Shown piece by piece: positions 1 to 9,271 of a stretch of 38,599 nucleotides of DNA. The notes below the pieces were generated by a model. The model was not told where the DNA came from. It searched no databases and saw only the letters and a program-made list of their open reading frames with translations. Source of the DNA: Streptomyces huasconensis (GTDB lineage Bacteria > Actinomycetota > Actinomycetes > Streptomycetales > Streptomycetaceae); the NCBI GenBank assembly GCA_004010275.1, contig RBWT01000072.1, forward strand, positions 1 to 38,599. Reading direction: 5' to 3'. Every line of letters begins with the position of its first letter. Positions within the stretch are counted from its first letter, which is position 1. A program made the position numbers and the translations under genes.

Positions 1-235
1 CGCGGGTCGAGGGGTCCTCGCCCGCGCAGCCGGTCCCACGTCGCGTACGTGTGGCGCGAGGGCGGCGGTCAGGCAGGGCACGCGCGCGGGGGTTGTCCCG
101 GGGGTGCTCCGCGGTGAGCAGCGTCGCGGCATGCAGGAGCCTGCCTGCCGCGCCCGCGACGAACGCCTCGAACTCCCGGGCACGGCGGGCGTCCTGGAAC
201 GCCTGCCGTTCTCGCACCGCGCCTCCCGGTCTCAT
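1..235 (-). CDS. Partial N-terminus of a SigE-family-like sigma factor protein, runs off left edge
   Basis: The minus strand from an ATG at 233-235 reads M-R-P-G-G, then a segment like REFEAFVAGAAGRLLHAATL and LLTAE, a pattern I associate with the N-terminal region of Streptomyces SigE-family RNA polymerase sigma-like proteins (start of region 2). To keep the similarity going (ALLTAAL, then HTYATWDRLRGEDP) the frame must be corrected around 70-80, 50-55 and 20-30, each apparently one extra base. It lies 24 bases downstream of the minus-strand MarR gene, so the two could be co-transcribed. Only about 78 codons are inside the window, so the family call is tentative. It could also be a frameshifted remnant. 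Confidence 0.4.
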   Translation of the reverse strand, partial: MRPGGAVRERQAFQDARRAREFEAFVAGAAGRLLHAATLLTAEHPRDNPRARALPDRRPRATRTRRGTGCAGEDPSTR

Positions 236-259
236 CTGAGGCCAGGGGCGGGCCCGGGG

Positions 260-778
260 TCAAGACTCCGGAGTGGCCGGAACCTCACCGCCGGGCGCCG
301 CGTGGGACGTCTGGCGCGCCGAGAGGGCTGAGTTGAAGCGCGTGAGGAGCGTGCAGAAGCTCTCGCGCTCCTCCGGCGCCCAGTCCTGCGTCAGCTCGGC
401 CATCAGCTCGCGGCGCGAGGACCGCACCTCGTCGAGCCTGGCCTGGCCGCGCGGCGACAGCTGGAGCACCACGGCACGGCCGTCCTCCGGGTGCGAGGTG
501 CGCTTGACGAGACCGGTGTCGACCAGCGGGGCGACCTGCCGGGTGACCGTCGACGAGTCGATGCCCATGCTCGCGGCGAGCGCCTTGACGCCCATCGGGC
601 CTTCCTTGTCGAGGCGGTTGAGCAGCAGGTACGCGGCGCGGTCCATGGAGTTGCGGACCTGGCCTACGCCGCCGAGACGGGTCTGCTCCGCGCGGCGGGC
701 GAAGACCGCCACCTGGTGCTGCAGGCTGTCGAGGAGGCCGGGATCACTGGCGGTCGTCATGTCCGGAGTTGTGGGCAT
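260..778 (-). CDS. MarR-family transcriptional regulator
   Basis: 172 residues, the normal MarR length. A winged helix sits at roughly residues 50-125: YLLLNRLDKEGPMGVKALA (helices 1-2), then the recognition helix GIDSSTVTRQVAPLV and the wing HPEDGRAVVLQLSPRG with the conserved Asp-Gly-Arg. N- and C-terminal helices would form the dimer interface. MarR proteins are dimeric repressors or activators that usually answer to small phenolic or oxidative signals; nothing here shows the ligand. The start at 778 is preceded by GTGAG about ten bases upstream; an in-frame ATG at 760 is the alternative. It is transcribed away from the threonine dehydratase gene across a 156-base gap that probably holds both promoters. 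Confidence 0.88.
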   Translation of the reverse strand: MPTTPDMTTASDPGLLDSLQHQVAVFARRAEQTRLGGVGQVRNSMDRAAYLLLNRLDKEGPMGVKALAASMGIDSSTVTRQVAPLVDTGLVKRTSHPEDGRAVVLQLSPRGQARLDEVRSSRRELMAELTQDWAPEERESFCTLLTRFNSALSARQTSHAAPGGEVPATPES

Positions 779-934
779 GGCCGGGGGCTCACTTCATGCG
801 AGGGCGGTGGGTTGGGGGACAGGGTACGCGGCCACGGCGCGGACCGTACCTGCGCTGCGCAAACCTACGCGCATAACAGTCTCGTCCCTTGGTCACCTCG
901 GGAGCACCCGGGCCCGGGCTGCAAGACTTGGGAC

Positions 935-2165
935 ATGAACCACCGCACGTCCCGCTCCCTGCCGACGGTCACCCTCGACGACGTCCGCGGCGCGCGGAAG
1001 ATGCTCTCCGGAGTGGCGCGGATGACGGCGATCGAGGGCAGCAGGCACCTGTCACGGCTGGTCGGCGCCCCCGTGCACCTCAAGTGCGAGAACCTCCAGC
1101 GCACCGGCTCGTTCAAGCTGCGCGGGGCGTACGTACGGATCGCGGGCCTGCTGCCCGAGGAGCGCGCCGCCGGCGTCGTCGCCGCCAGCGCGGGCAACCA
1201 CGCGCAGGGCGTGGCCCTCGCGTCCTCGCTGCTCGGCGTGCGGTCCACGGTGTTCATGCCGGCCGGCGCGCCGCTGCCCAAGGTCGCGGTCGACCAGGGA
1301 GTACGGCGCGGAGGTGCGGCTCCACGGCCAGGTCGTCGACGAGACGCTGGCCGCCGCGCAGGAGTACGCGCGCGAGACGGGCGCGGTGTTCATCCACCCG
1401 TTCGACCACCCCGACATCGTCGCGGGGCAGGGCACGGTCGGCCTGGAGATCCTGGAGCAGTGCCCCGAGGTGCGCACCCTCGTCGTCGGCGTCGGGGGCG
1501 GCGGCCTCCTGGCGGGCATCGCGGTGGCGGTCAAGGCGCTGCGCCCGGACGTGCGCCTGGTCGGCGTGCAGGCGGCGGGGTCGGCGGCCTACCCGCCCTC
1601 GCTGGCCGCCGGGCACCCGGTGTCGATCGACAACCCCGCGACCATGGCCGACGGCATCAAGGTCGGACGCCCCGGCGACGTACCGTTTCAGCTGATCGGC
1701 GAGCTGGTCGACGACATCGTGACGGTCTCCGAGGACGAGCTGTCCAGCGCCCTGCTGCTCTGCCTGGAGCGCGCCAAGATGGTCGTCGAACCGGCGGGCG
1801 CCAGCCCCGTCGCGGCCCTGCTGAGCAAGCCCGAGGCGTTCGAGGGCCCGGTGGTCGCCCTGCTCTCGGGCGGCAACGTCGACCCGCTCCTGATGCAGCG
1901 CATCCTGCGCCACGGCATGGCGGCGGCGGGCCGCTACCTCTCGCTGCGGCTGCGCCTGACGGACCGCCCCGGCGCCCTCGCCACGCTCCTCGGCGAGCTG
2001 ACCGTGGTGGACGCCAACGTCCTCGACATCAGCCACGTACGCACCGACCCGCGCCTCGGGCTCACGGAGGCGGAGGTGGAGCTGCACCTGGAGACGAAGG
2101 GGCCCGAGCACTGCGCCGAGGTGGCCGGGGCGCTGCACGACGCCGGTTACACCGTCATCGGCTGA
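935..2165 (+). CDS. ilvA: Threonine dehydratase (biosynthetic/catabolic type with ACT-like C-terminus), one frameshift
   Basis: PLP enzyme that deaminates L-threonine to 2-oxobutyrate and ammonia, the first step towards isoleucine. The N-terminal half shows the lysine motif ENLQRTGSFKLRGAY (PLP Schiff-base lysine in SFKLRG), AASAGNHAQGVAL, and later the glycine-rich phosphate loop GVGGGGLLAG and SGGNVD. A C-terminal ACT-like regulatory segment begins near RYLSLRLRLTDRPGALATL. The reading frame breaks at about 1290: removing the T at 1290 restores KVAATREYGAEV, joining the two halves into a protein of about 409 residues. All catalytic motifs are present on either side, so an extra base in the assembly is more likely than decay. 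The start ATG follows a 30-base stretch without a strong Shine-Dalgarno. A strong hairpin follows the stop. Confidence 0.85.
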
Positions 2166-2181
2166 CCCCGGGCCCCGCACG

Positions 2182-2222
2182 CGACGGACCCCCGGCACCG
2201 CAGGGGTGCCGGGGGCCCGTCG
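2182..2222 (+). terminator. Hairpin terminator after threonine dehydratase
   Basis: An almost perfect inverted repeat (arms CGACGG-A-CCCCCGGCACC and its complement, one A/C mismatch, 4-base loop GCAG) lies 17 bases after the stop at 2165. It sits between converging genes (ilvA and greA) and could stop transcription from both sides. There is no U-tract, as is common in Streptomyces. Confidence 0.75.
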
Positions 2223-2258
2223 TGGCCGCGATGGCGAGAGCCGAAGCGGCGGAAGGGG

Positions 2259-2756
2259 CTAGCCCTGGTACGGCTTGGCTTCCAGGATCTTGACGGAGGC
2301 GAGCTTGCCGTTCGGCAGCTCGTACTGCGCGTCCTCACCGATCCGCTTGCCGTTCACGCCCGTGCCGAGGGGGGACTGCGGGGAGTACGTCTCGATCTCC
2401 TCGCTCGCGTACTCGCGGGAGGCGAGCAGGAACGTCAGGGTGTCGTCCTCGTCGCCGTCGAAGGCGATGGTCACGACCATCCCCGGCGCCACCACGCCGT
2501 CGGCGGCCGGCGCCTCACCGACCTTGGCGGTCTCCAGGAGCTGGGTCAGCTGGCGGATGCGGAGCTCCTGCTTGCCCTGCTCCTCCTTCGCCGCGTGGTA
2601 CCCGCCGTTCTCGCGCAGGTCCCCCTCCTCGCGTGCTGCCGCGATCTTGGCCGCGATCTCGGTGCGCGCGGGACCAGACAGGTGCTCCAGCTCGGCCCTG
2701 AGCTGGTTGTACGCCTCCTGGGTCAACCAGGTGACGTTCTCGCTGGTCTGGGTCAC
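2259..2756 (-). CDS. greA: Transcription elongation factor GreA
   Basis: 165 residues, the usual GreA length. The N-terminal coiled coil carries the catalytic tip EEGDLRENGGYHAAKEEQ, matching the acidic GDLxEN..YHAAKE signature that places two acidic residues at the RNA polymerase secondary channel to stimulate cleavage of backtracked transcripts. The C-terminal FKBP-like domain includes SPQSPLG. I choose the GTG at 2754-2756 because GAGGAG lies six bases upstream and the product then begins VTQTSENVTWLTQEAY, as in relatives; an upstream in-frame ATG at 2786 would add ten unconserved residues. It is intact and sits downstream of the DUF4307 gene on the same strand. Confidence 0.96.
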   Translation of the reverse strand: MTQTSENVTWLTQEAYNQLRAELEHLSGPARTEIAAKIAAAREEGDLRENGGYHAAKEEQGKQELRIRQLTQLLETAKVGEAPAADGVVAPGMVVTIAFDGDEDDTLTFLLASREYASEEIETYSPQSPLGTGVNGKRIGEDAQYELPNGKLASVKILEAKPYQG

Positions 2757-2934
2757 AGGTGCTCCTCGTAGGTACTGGGAATACAAAGCATCGCCCTACC
2801 CAGAAGGATGTTCCCTCACGGGTGGGCGAAACCACGAGCCTAACAATTCAGGTGCGCCAGGGGGAGGACATAAGCCGTCAGATTTACGTCGGCGCAGGTG
2901 AGGGCGGTGAAGAGGTGCCGCGGTGCCCGACGTG

Positions 2935-3366
2935 TCAGTCGGAGTGGCAGCCGAGCAGCTCGACGCTGGTCGCCTGCGACGTCGTACGGAGCGTGACGAC
3001 CTGGTCGATACGGTCCTCGCGCTGGTCGAAGCGGAAGTCCGCGCGGCCGACCTCGGCGCCGGACTCGGCCTGCGAGCGCAGGGTGCAGTAGCCCTTGGCG
3101 GCGGCGTCCTTGCGCACCTCGAGATGGGCCTTGACGGTGTCGGCCGAGACGACGTCGAACTTGATGACCTCGGCGCTGAGCTTCGTACCGTTGATGTAGT
3201 CGTAGCCGAACCAGCCGACGACGCCGAGCAGGGCGACGCCGAGCACCGAGCCGACGATCTTCAGCTTGCGGTCGGCGACCTCGTCGGCCGTGCGGGAGCG
3301 GCCGTACCGCCCCTCGGGAAGCCCTTCGGAAACCCCTTCCGAAGGCTTCGAACCCACCGCCGCCAT
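2935..3366 (-). CDS. DUF4307 membrane protein
   Basis: 143 residues. A polar N-terminus (1-35, with RYGRSRT and ADRKLKI) precedes one transmembrane segment at about residues 37-57 (IVGSVLGVALLGVVGWFGY), followed by a compact extracellular beta-rich domain with two cysteines (KGYCTLRSQ and ELLGCHSD). This is the layout of the actinobacterial DUF4307 family, which commonly lies next to mca and greA; function unknown. It is divergent from mca, with the two starts 115 bases apart, and upstream of greA on the same strand with a 178-base gap. A GGAGG-like RBS (AGGACGATC region) precedes the ATG. Confidence 0.85.
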   Translation of the reverse strand: MAAVGSKPSEGVSEGLPEGRYGRSRTADEVADRKLKIVGSVLGVALLGVVGWFGYDYINGTKLSAEVIKFDVVSADTVKAHLEVRKDAAAKGYCTLRSQAESGAEVGRADFRFDQREDRIDQVVTLRTTSQATSVELLGCHSD

Positions 3367-3393
3367 GATCGTCCTCCAGGAACAGGGGATGCC

Positions 3394-3427
3394 GGAATTT
3401 TCCGCCCCCCGGTTCCGTCACTATAGA
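3394..3427 (+). promoter_or_regulatory. Candidate sigma-R-type promoter for mca
   Basis: GGAAT at 3394-3398, an 18-base spacer, then GTC at 3417-3419, close to the Streptomyces sigma-R pattern GGAAT-N18-GTT. TATAGA at 3422-3427 could also be a vegetative -10. Mycothiol genes including mca have been reported as sigma-R dependent in S. coelicolor; assignment here is inference from the motif and position. Confidence 0.45.
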
Positions 3428-3481
3428 AGCCGCGTGTTGCGCCGCATCACCGAGGGCGCCCGATTACTTGAGGATCGAGTC

Positions 3482-4363
3482 TTGACTGAGCAGCTTCGAC
3501 TGATGGCCGTGCACGCCCACCCCGACGACGAGTCGAGCAAGGGCGCGGCCACCATGGCCAAGTACGTGTCCGAGGGGGTGGACGTGCTCGTCGTGACCTG
3601 CACGGGCGGGGAGCGCGGCGACATCCTCAACCCGAAGCTCCAGGGTGACACCTACATCCAGGAGCACATCCACGAGGTGCGCAAGAAGGAGATGGACGAG
3701 GCGCGCGAGATCCTCGGCGTCAAGCAGGAGTGGCTCGGCTTCGTCGACTCCGGGCTGCCCGAGGGCGACCCGCTGCCGCCGCTGCCCGAGGGCTGCTTCG
3801 CCCTGGAGGACGTCGACAAGGCCGCCGGTGAGCTGGTGCGCCAGATCCGTTCCTTCCGTCCGCAGGTCATCACGACGTACGACGAGAACGGCGGCTATCC
3901 GCACCCCGACCACATCATGACCCACAAGATCACGATGGTGGCCTTCGAGGGTGCGGCGGACGCCGAGAAGTACCCGGAGAGCGAGTTCGGCCCGGTCTTC
4001 CAGCCGCAGAAGCTCTACTACAACCAGGGCTTCAACCGTCCGCGCACCGAGGCGCTGCACCAGGCGATGCTCGACCGCGGCCTGGAGTCGCCGTACGGGG
4101 ACTGGCTCAAGCGGTGGGACGAGTTCGAGCGGGTCGAGCGCACCCTGACCACGCACGTGCCGTGCGCCGACTTCTTCGAGATCCGCGACAAGGCCCTGAT
4201 CGCCCACGCCACGCAGATCGATCCCGACGGCGGCTGGTTCCGCGTCCCGATGGAGCTCCAGCGGGAGGTATGGCCCACGGAGGAGTACGAGCTGGCGAAG
4301 TCGCTCGTGGATACGTCCCTCCCCGAGGACGACCTCTTTGCGGGCATCCGCGACAATGCCTAG
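3482..4363 (+). CDS. mca: Mycothiol S-conjugate amidase Mca
   Basis: 293 residues, matching the family. Mca is a zinc amidase that cleaves mycothiol S-conjugates to a mercapturic acid and GlcN-Ins, detoxifying electrophiles and some antibiotics. The LmbE/GlcNAc-PI de-N-acetylase metal motif HAHPDDES is at residues 11-18 (His13 and Asp16 as ligands, Asp15 as catalytic base), with the third ligand in YPHPDHI. CTGGERGDILNPKL is also diagnostic of Mca rather than MshB. I choose the TTG start at 3482 because GAGG lies upstream and the protein then begins MTEQLRLMAVHAHPDD as in relatives. It overlaps or abuts the following small membrane protein gene. Confidence 0.95.
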   Translation: MTEQLRLMAVHAHPDDESSKGAATMAKYVSEGVDVLVVTCTGGERGDILNPKLQGDTYIQEHIHEVRKKEMDEAREILGVKQEWLGFVDSGLPEGDPLPPLPEGCFALEDVDKAAGELVRQIRSFRPQVITTYDENGGYPHPDHIMTHKITMVAFEGAADAEKYPESEFGPVFQPQKLYYNQGFNRPRTEALHQAMLDRGLESPYGDWLKRWDEFERVERTLTTHVPCADFFEIRDKALIAHATQIDPDGGWFRVPMELQREVWPTEEYELAKSLVDTSLPEDDLFAGIRDNA

Positions 4364-4364
4364 C

Positions 4365-4637
4365 GTGAACGCACATCTGGCAATGACGCATCTCGTCCCT
4401 CTTGCCAAGGAGGTCGACGACGACAAGGTGACCCCCGGCGTCCTCGGGTTCATCGTCTTCGCGGTGATGGCCCTGGCCGTGTGGGGCCTCATGAAGTCGA
4501 TGAGCCGGCACATGGGCAAGGTCGACTTCAAGGAGCCGGAGACCGACGGCGAGCGGGAGGCCGGGGACGGGCCGGTCGGCGCGGCGACCGGTGAGAACGC
4601 GGCTTCGGGAGCGAAGCGCACCGGCACCGGGAAGTAG
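4365..4637 (+). CDS. Small single-pass membrane protein downstream of mca
   Basis: About 90 residues. One transmembrane helix (VTPGVLGFIVFAVMALAVWGLM) is followed by a short basic stretch (KSMSRHMGKVDFKEPE) and a low-complexity charged tail. It is a conserved neighbour of mca in Streptomyces with no known function. The start is uncertain: GTG at 4365 just after the mca stop, ATG at 4356 overlapping it by eight bases, and ATG at 4383 are all in frame, and none has a strong RBS, which suggests translational coupling to mca. It is likely in one transcript with mca and the next small gene. Confidence 0.75.
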   Translation: MNAHLAMTHLVPLAKEVDDDKVTPGVLGFIVFAVMALAVWGLMKSMSRHMGKVDFKEPETDGEREAGDGPVGAATGENAASGAKRTGTGK

Positions 4638-4697
4638 CCGCCGTACCGCCCCGGCTCGTCCCGTGTGAAACAGGGGCGGCCGGGGAGAAGAAGCCGC

Positions 4698-4916
4698 ATG
4701 AGCGATGTCGTGGACTCCGACGAGTTGTTGCGCAGGATTCGCAGGGCCCGCGACTGGGCCCACCAGGAGGAGACGCGCTACAGGGCGCGGTCGGCCGGCG
4801 GGGAGACCGAGACCCCGGACGGCGCGCCCGGCGCGGACGTCCTCGCCTCCGTGTACGAGGCGGTGCGCAAGGTCCTGGACGAGGTGGTCGACCCGGGGAC
4901 GAACGCTTTCGACTGA
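4698..4916 (+). CDS. Small acidic helical protein, conserved hypothetical
   Basis: 72 residues. Mostly helical and charged: SDELLRRIRRARDWAHQEE, then a Gly/Pro-rich linker and a second helix VLASVYEAVRKVLDEVV. The ATG at 4698 is preceded by GGGGAGAAGAAG. No transmembrane segment or motif of known function is visible. It lies 60 bases after the small membrane protein gene on the same strand and probably belongs to the mca transcription unit. About 200 bases without a gene separate it from the converging NB-ARC gene. Confidence 0.65.
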   Translation: MSDVVDSDELLRRIRRARDWAHQEETRYRARSAGGETETPDGAPGADVLASVYEAVRKVLDEVVDPGTNAFD

Positions 4917-5114
4917 CCTGGGTCCCGGCCGGCCCTGGGTGGAGGCGGTGCGGAGGGCGGGCGGTGGCGGGCTTGGCGTTGACCGGCTCCCTCTGCCATG
5001 ACGCATCGTGTCCGGTGGGTGGCGTCGGCGGTGGAGTTCGGCCGTTGGCGGCTGCGGCCCGGCTGGAGGAATGGCGGCGCCGAGATCCCGGCCGGGGCCC
5101 TTGGCCCCCGCCCC

Positions 5115-8100
5115 TCACCCCTCCCGCGGTACGTCCACGCCCATCACCTCCCGTGCGTGCCGGTTCGGCACCATGCCGAGGCGCCAGGCCTGCCAGCCCG
5201 CCTCCAGGTCGATGCCGCGTTCGAGGAGCAGGCCGTACGCCTCCACGTACTCGGCCAGCTTGCCGTCGCGGGTCGGGTGGGTGGCGCGGGCCAGTTGGCT
5301 CAGCTCCTCCTGGGCGACCGCCGTGCCGATCTCCCAGCCGCCCGGTGAGGCGTACGGCAGCAGGGTGCAGCGCAGGAAGCGGGCCCAGTCGCCGCCGCGC
5401 CGGTCGCCGTACGAGGCGAAGAGGTCCACGGCCTCGTCGCACAGGGCCAGCGCCTGCTGGGTGCGGTTGTTGCCCGCGTCCACGACCGCCAGCTCCAGAC
5501 ACGTCCAGGCCTCGCCGTGCGCGACGCCGATCCGCTGGAAGTCGGCGCGGGCGTCCACCAGGAGCTGGCGGGCGAAGCCGGAGTTGCGCAGCGAGCCGGT
5601 CTGGGCGGCGCGCTGGTCGCGGGTGACGCGCGCGGAGTGGTGGCGGGCGCACGCCAGGCCGTACACGTCCCGCATCCGGGAGAACATCGTGCGCGCCCGC
5701 TCCAGGTCCCGCACCGCCATGTCGAGGCTGCCGGTCTCCTCCAGGGCCTGGCCGAGGTAGTACAGCGACCAGGCCTCGCCCCGCGCGTCCTCGTTGTCGC
5801 GGTGCCGGGAGACCGCCTGGCGCAGGCTGTCGACCGCGGGCGAGGGGTCGCCGTCCACCAGCCGGGCCCGCGCCAGCTGCGTCATCGCCCACGCCTCGCC
5901 GCGCTGGTCGCGCGTACGTCCGTACAGGTCGAGGGCGTCGCGCAACGCGGTCTCGGCGCCCGGCACGTCGGGAGGCGCAGCCGGAGCTGGCCGAGCTGGA
6001 AGTGCGTCCACGCCTCGCCGTGCACGGAACCGCTGCGGCGGTGCAGGGTCAGCGCCTGGCCGAGCATGCCGAGGGCGTGCGCGAGGTGGGCGCGGTCCCG
6101 CTCGACCGCCGCGAGCGCGTGCAGCGTCCAGGCGCGGTCGCCCGCCAGCTTCGTCGGCGCCTGGAGCTCCAGCGCCTCCGTGAGCCGGGCCGCGGCCTCC
6201 GTCAGATTGCCCTGGTGGTGCAGCGTGATGCCGAGCGAGCCGAGCGCGCGGGCGGCGGCGGCGTCCTGGTGGGCCTCGAAGTAGAGGTCGACCACGGAGT
6301 TCAACGTCGTACGCGACTGATCCAGCTCGCCGAGGTGGCGGGCCGCGATGCCGGTGCGCCACTGCACGCTGCGGCCGAGCAGCCCCTGGTCGATGGCCTG
6401 TGTCAGTTCGTTGATCTCACCGAGGCGGTAGAGGTCGCCGCGCAGCAGGCAGTAGTCGCACAGGGCGCCCAGCAGATTGAGCACGGCCCGCTGGTCGACG
6501 CCCTCCGCGTGCCGCAGGGCCGCCGTGATGAACGTCGACTCGTCGTCCAGCCAGCGCAGCGCCGCGTCGAGGGAGGCGAAGCCGTGCTGCCCGAACTGGT
6601 CGGCCCTGGTGGACGTCTTGCCGTCGACCAGGCGGATCACCGTGTCGGCCAGCTCGCCGTAGCTGGCGATGAGCCGCTCCTGCGCGGCGGTGCGCTCGGC
6701 GAGGCTCCTCCTCGTCGAGGAGGCGGGAGTGTGCGAAGGAGCGTACGAGGTCGTGCAGGCGGTAGCGGCCGCCCCGGAGCCGCTCGACCAGCCCCGCGCG
6801 GGAGAGCGCGGTGAGCTGCCGGCCCGCCTCCTGCTCGTCCGTGGCGAGCAGCGCCGCCGCGGCGCCGGGCCCAGCGAGGCGCGCCCGGCGAGCGCGAGGC
6901 GGCGCAGCAGCCGCCGGGCGGTCTCGGGCTGGTCGGTGTAGCGCAGCCACAGGACGCGCTCGACGGGCCCGGCCTTCTCCAGGGGGCCGTACGCGGCGAG
7001 ATCGTGGGCCAGTTGGCGCGGCGAGCGCGGGCCCAGCGAGGAACCGGCGGCGCGCAGCGCGAGCGGCAGGCCGCCGCACCACTCCCGTACCGCGTCGGCC
7101 GATTCGGCGTCGTAGGGCCCGGAGAGGTCCTCGGCGGATTCCCGGAGCAGCTCCTCGGCGCCCGCCGCGTCAAGCGCCTCGACGGGGAGGCGGTGCACCC
7201 AGGCCGACAGGTCCGCGGGGAGCGCGAGGGGCTCGCGGGCGGTGACGAGGACGAGGCTGTCGGAGCGCTCCGGGATCAGGGCGCGGACCTGCTCGGCGTC
7301 ACTGGCGTCGTCGAGGACGATCGTCACCGCGATACCCGTCAGATACTGGTGGTACAGCTCGCTGAGCCGCTTGACCTGCTGTTCCTTCGAGGACCGCTCC
7401 CGGAAGAGCAGCTGCTCGCGCGGTGCGCCCAAGCGGTTCAGGAGGTGCAGCAGGGCGTCCCGCGTGGACAGCGGGGCCTCCTGCGGGGCGTCGCCGCGCA
7501 GGTCCACCACGCAGGCGCCGCGGAACTGGTCCCGCAGGTCGAGCGCGGCCCGCACCGCCAGCGACGACCTGCCCGAGCCGGGCGCGCCGTGCAGCATGAC
7601 CACCGTGGGCCGGGTCTCGGTGCTCGCGCGCGCCGCGTGCACCCACTGGGCGATCCGCGCCAGCTCGGCCCTGCGCCCCGCGAGCGACCCCTCGAGTTCG
7701 GGCAGTTGGGCGAAGGACTGCTCCAGCACGGAACGCCTGCGCGCCGCCGCGCTCTTGTCCGTGCCGCGCAGCCGCGGCGCCGCCTTCTTCGCGGCCGTGC
7801 CGGTCGACGCGGCGAGGACCCGCTGCTGGTCGAGGAAGGGCCGGATGCCCCGCACCTCCAGCGCCGTCAGCCACTGGAGCCGCAGTTGCTCGGGCCCGCC
7901 CGGCTGGCTGAGCGCCCCCGCGCGGCGGCTGGCCGCCGGCACGTGGGAGGCCGTCACCTTCGCCACGGTCGCCGCCGCGCCCGCCACGGCCACGACCGCG
8001 CCGGTGGCCAGGGCCGTGCCGGCGCTCGTGCCGAACGACAGGTCGGACACCCCGGCGGCGACGGCGGCAACCACGGCCACCAGCAGGGGAGTTCCGGCGC

Positions 8101-8329
8101 CCTCGCGCGCGTACCGCTGCCCGAAGGTGAGCTGCCCCGCGCCCGCCTCGTCGAGGGCCCGGGTGTACGCCTCGTACTCCTCGGCGGCCGTCCGCGCCAT
8201 GGCGTCGAGGGACCCGCGCGCTCGTGAGAGCAGCACGCCCCCGTCGACGCGCCCGCCCGACCGCCGCACCTCCTCCTCCACGGCCCGTGCCAACAGCCGC
8301 TCGGCCTCGGCCCGATGGCTGTCCCGCAT
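5115..8329 (-). CDS. Membrane-associated NB-ARC ATPase with winged helix and TPR repeats, three frameshifts
   Basis: About 1070 residues when indels are corrected. Order: N-terminal helices (1-75), two hydrophobic segments (about 80-125), a linker, an NB-ARC/STAND NTPase (about 215-520), a winged helix (around YRLHDLVRSFAHSRLL), then TPR repeats to the C-terminus (SYGELADTV, LGSLGITLHHQGNLTEAA, EAWSLYYLGQALEETG). STAND proteins are ligand-triggered switches. The P-loop reads GAPGSGRSS, with Arg254 where Lys is expected; Walker B is VTIVLDD (335-341) and GLPLAL is present. The frame shifts near 6868 (missing base), 6708 (extra base) and 5972 (missing C). The ATG at 8329 has GGAGGGGG seven bases upstream. 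It is divergent from the ABC genes. There is no SARP DNA-binding domain. Confidence 0.8.
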
Positions 8330-8638
8330 ATGGGTTCCCCCTCCGAGAGCGACAGGTGTCTCTGCGGCCACAAGTGTGCGGGGTGGGGGGCTTCGGCGCG
8401 AGGGAGCGGGCGGATCAGGGGCGGCCGGGGAGCGGCGTACGGCAGGTTCGGAGCGTCTTCTCGGCCCGGAGCGCGGCGGCACCCACAGGGTCCACGCGCA
8501 GACCCCTGGGCTACGCTCGCGGAGATCCGGCCAAGGGCACGGATCGCGGGGGCTGGAGGTGGCGGACGTCAACGGATCGTATGCGGGGGACGGGCACTTG
8601 GCGCGCTTCCGGGAGACGCCGGTCGTCCTGGAGCGGCC

Positions 8639-9271
8639 GTGAGCGACGCGCCCGCGATCGAGGCGCGGGACGCCACGGTCGTCCTGGACGGGACCACACT
8701 GCTGGCGCCGACGACGCTAGCGGTGCTGCCGGGTGAATTCCGGTGTCTCACCGGCGGCAACGGCTCAGGGAAGACGACCCTGCTGCGCGCCTTCCTGGGG
8801 AGCCGCAGGCTGACGGGCGGCACCGTGCGCGTGCGGGGCGAGGCCGTCGACCTGGCCCGGCCCCGGCACCGGCGGCTCATCGCCTCGCTCGTCGAACCGG
8901 TGCCCGTCGCGCGCGACATGACGCTGCGTGAGCAGGTGACCCTGGTCGCCGCCTCCTGGCACGGCAACACCAAGGCGACCGTGGAGCGCGCCGCCGAGGT
9001 CATCGGGCGACTGGGCCTGACCACGCTCGGCGAACGGTTCCCCGCGCAGCTCTCCTCCGGCCAGTTGCAGCTCTTCAGCCTCGCGCTGACCCTGGTCCGC
9101 CCCGCCGACGTCGTCCTGCTCGACGAGCCCGAGAGGCATCTCGACGCCGACCGCGTCGGCCTCGTCGCCACCCTGCTCGCCGAACGCGCGCGGCAGGGCA
9201 CGTCGTTGCTGGTCGCCACCCATGAGGCCGCCCTGGTGGACGCCTGCGACGGCGTCACGGAGCTGGGATGA
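8639..9271 (+). CDS. ABC transporter ATP-binding protein
   Basis: 210 residues, a compact single ATPase. Walker A is GGNGSGKTT (39-47), the signature is LSSGQ (138-142), Walker B with catalytic glutamate is VVLLDEPE (D162, E163) and the H-loop is THEAAL (H195). Where the Q-loop glutamine is expected the sequence reads SLVEPVPVARDMT, so the position looks like Glu86. The GTG at 8639 is chosen because GGAG lies five bases upstream and the product starts right at the first beta strand. The stop overlaps the start of the membrane protein gene (ATGA), so the two are translationally coupled and should form one transporter. The 309-base gap to the divergent NB-ARC gene holds no further gene that I can support. 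Confidence 0.9.
   Translation: MSDAPAIEARDATVVLDGTTLLAPTTLAVLPGEFRCLTGGNGSGKTTLLRAFLGSRRLTGGTVRVRGEAVDLARPRHRRLIASLVEPVPVARDMTLREQVTLVAASWHGNTKATVERAAEVIGRLGLTTLGERFPAQLSSGQLQLFSLALTLVRPADVVLLDEPERHLDADRVGLVATLLAERARQGTSLLVATHEAALVDACDGVTELG

Noticed and set aside
5115..8329. Calling the NB-ARC protein a SARP/AfsR regulator
   Set aside because: The N-terminus has no OmpR-type winged helix or bacterial transcriptional activation domain, only helices and membrane segments.
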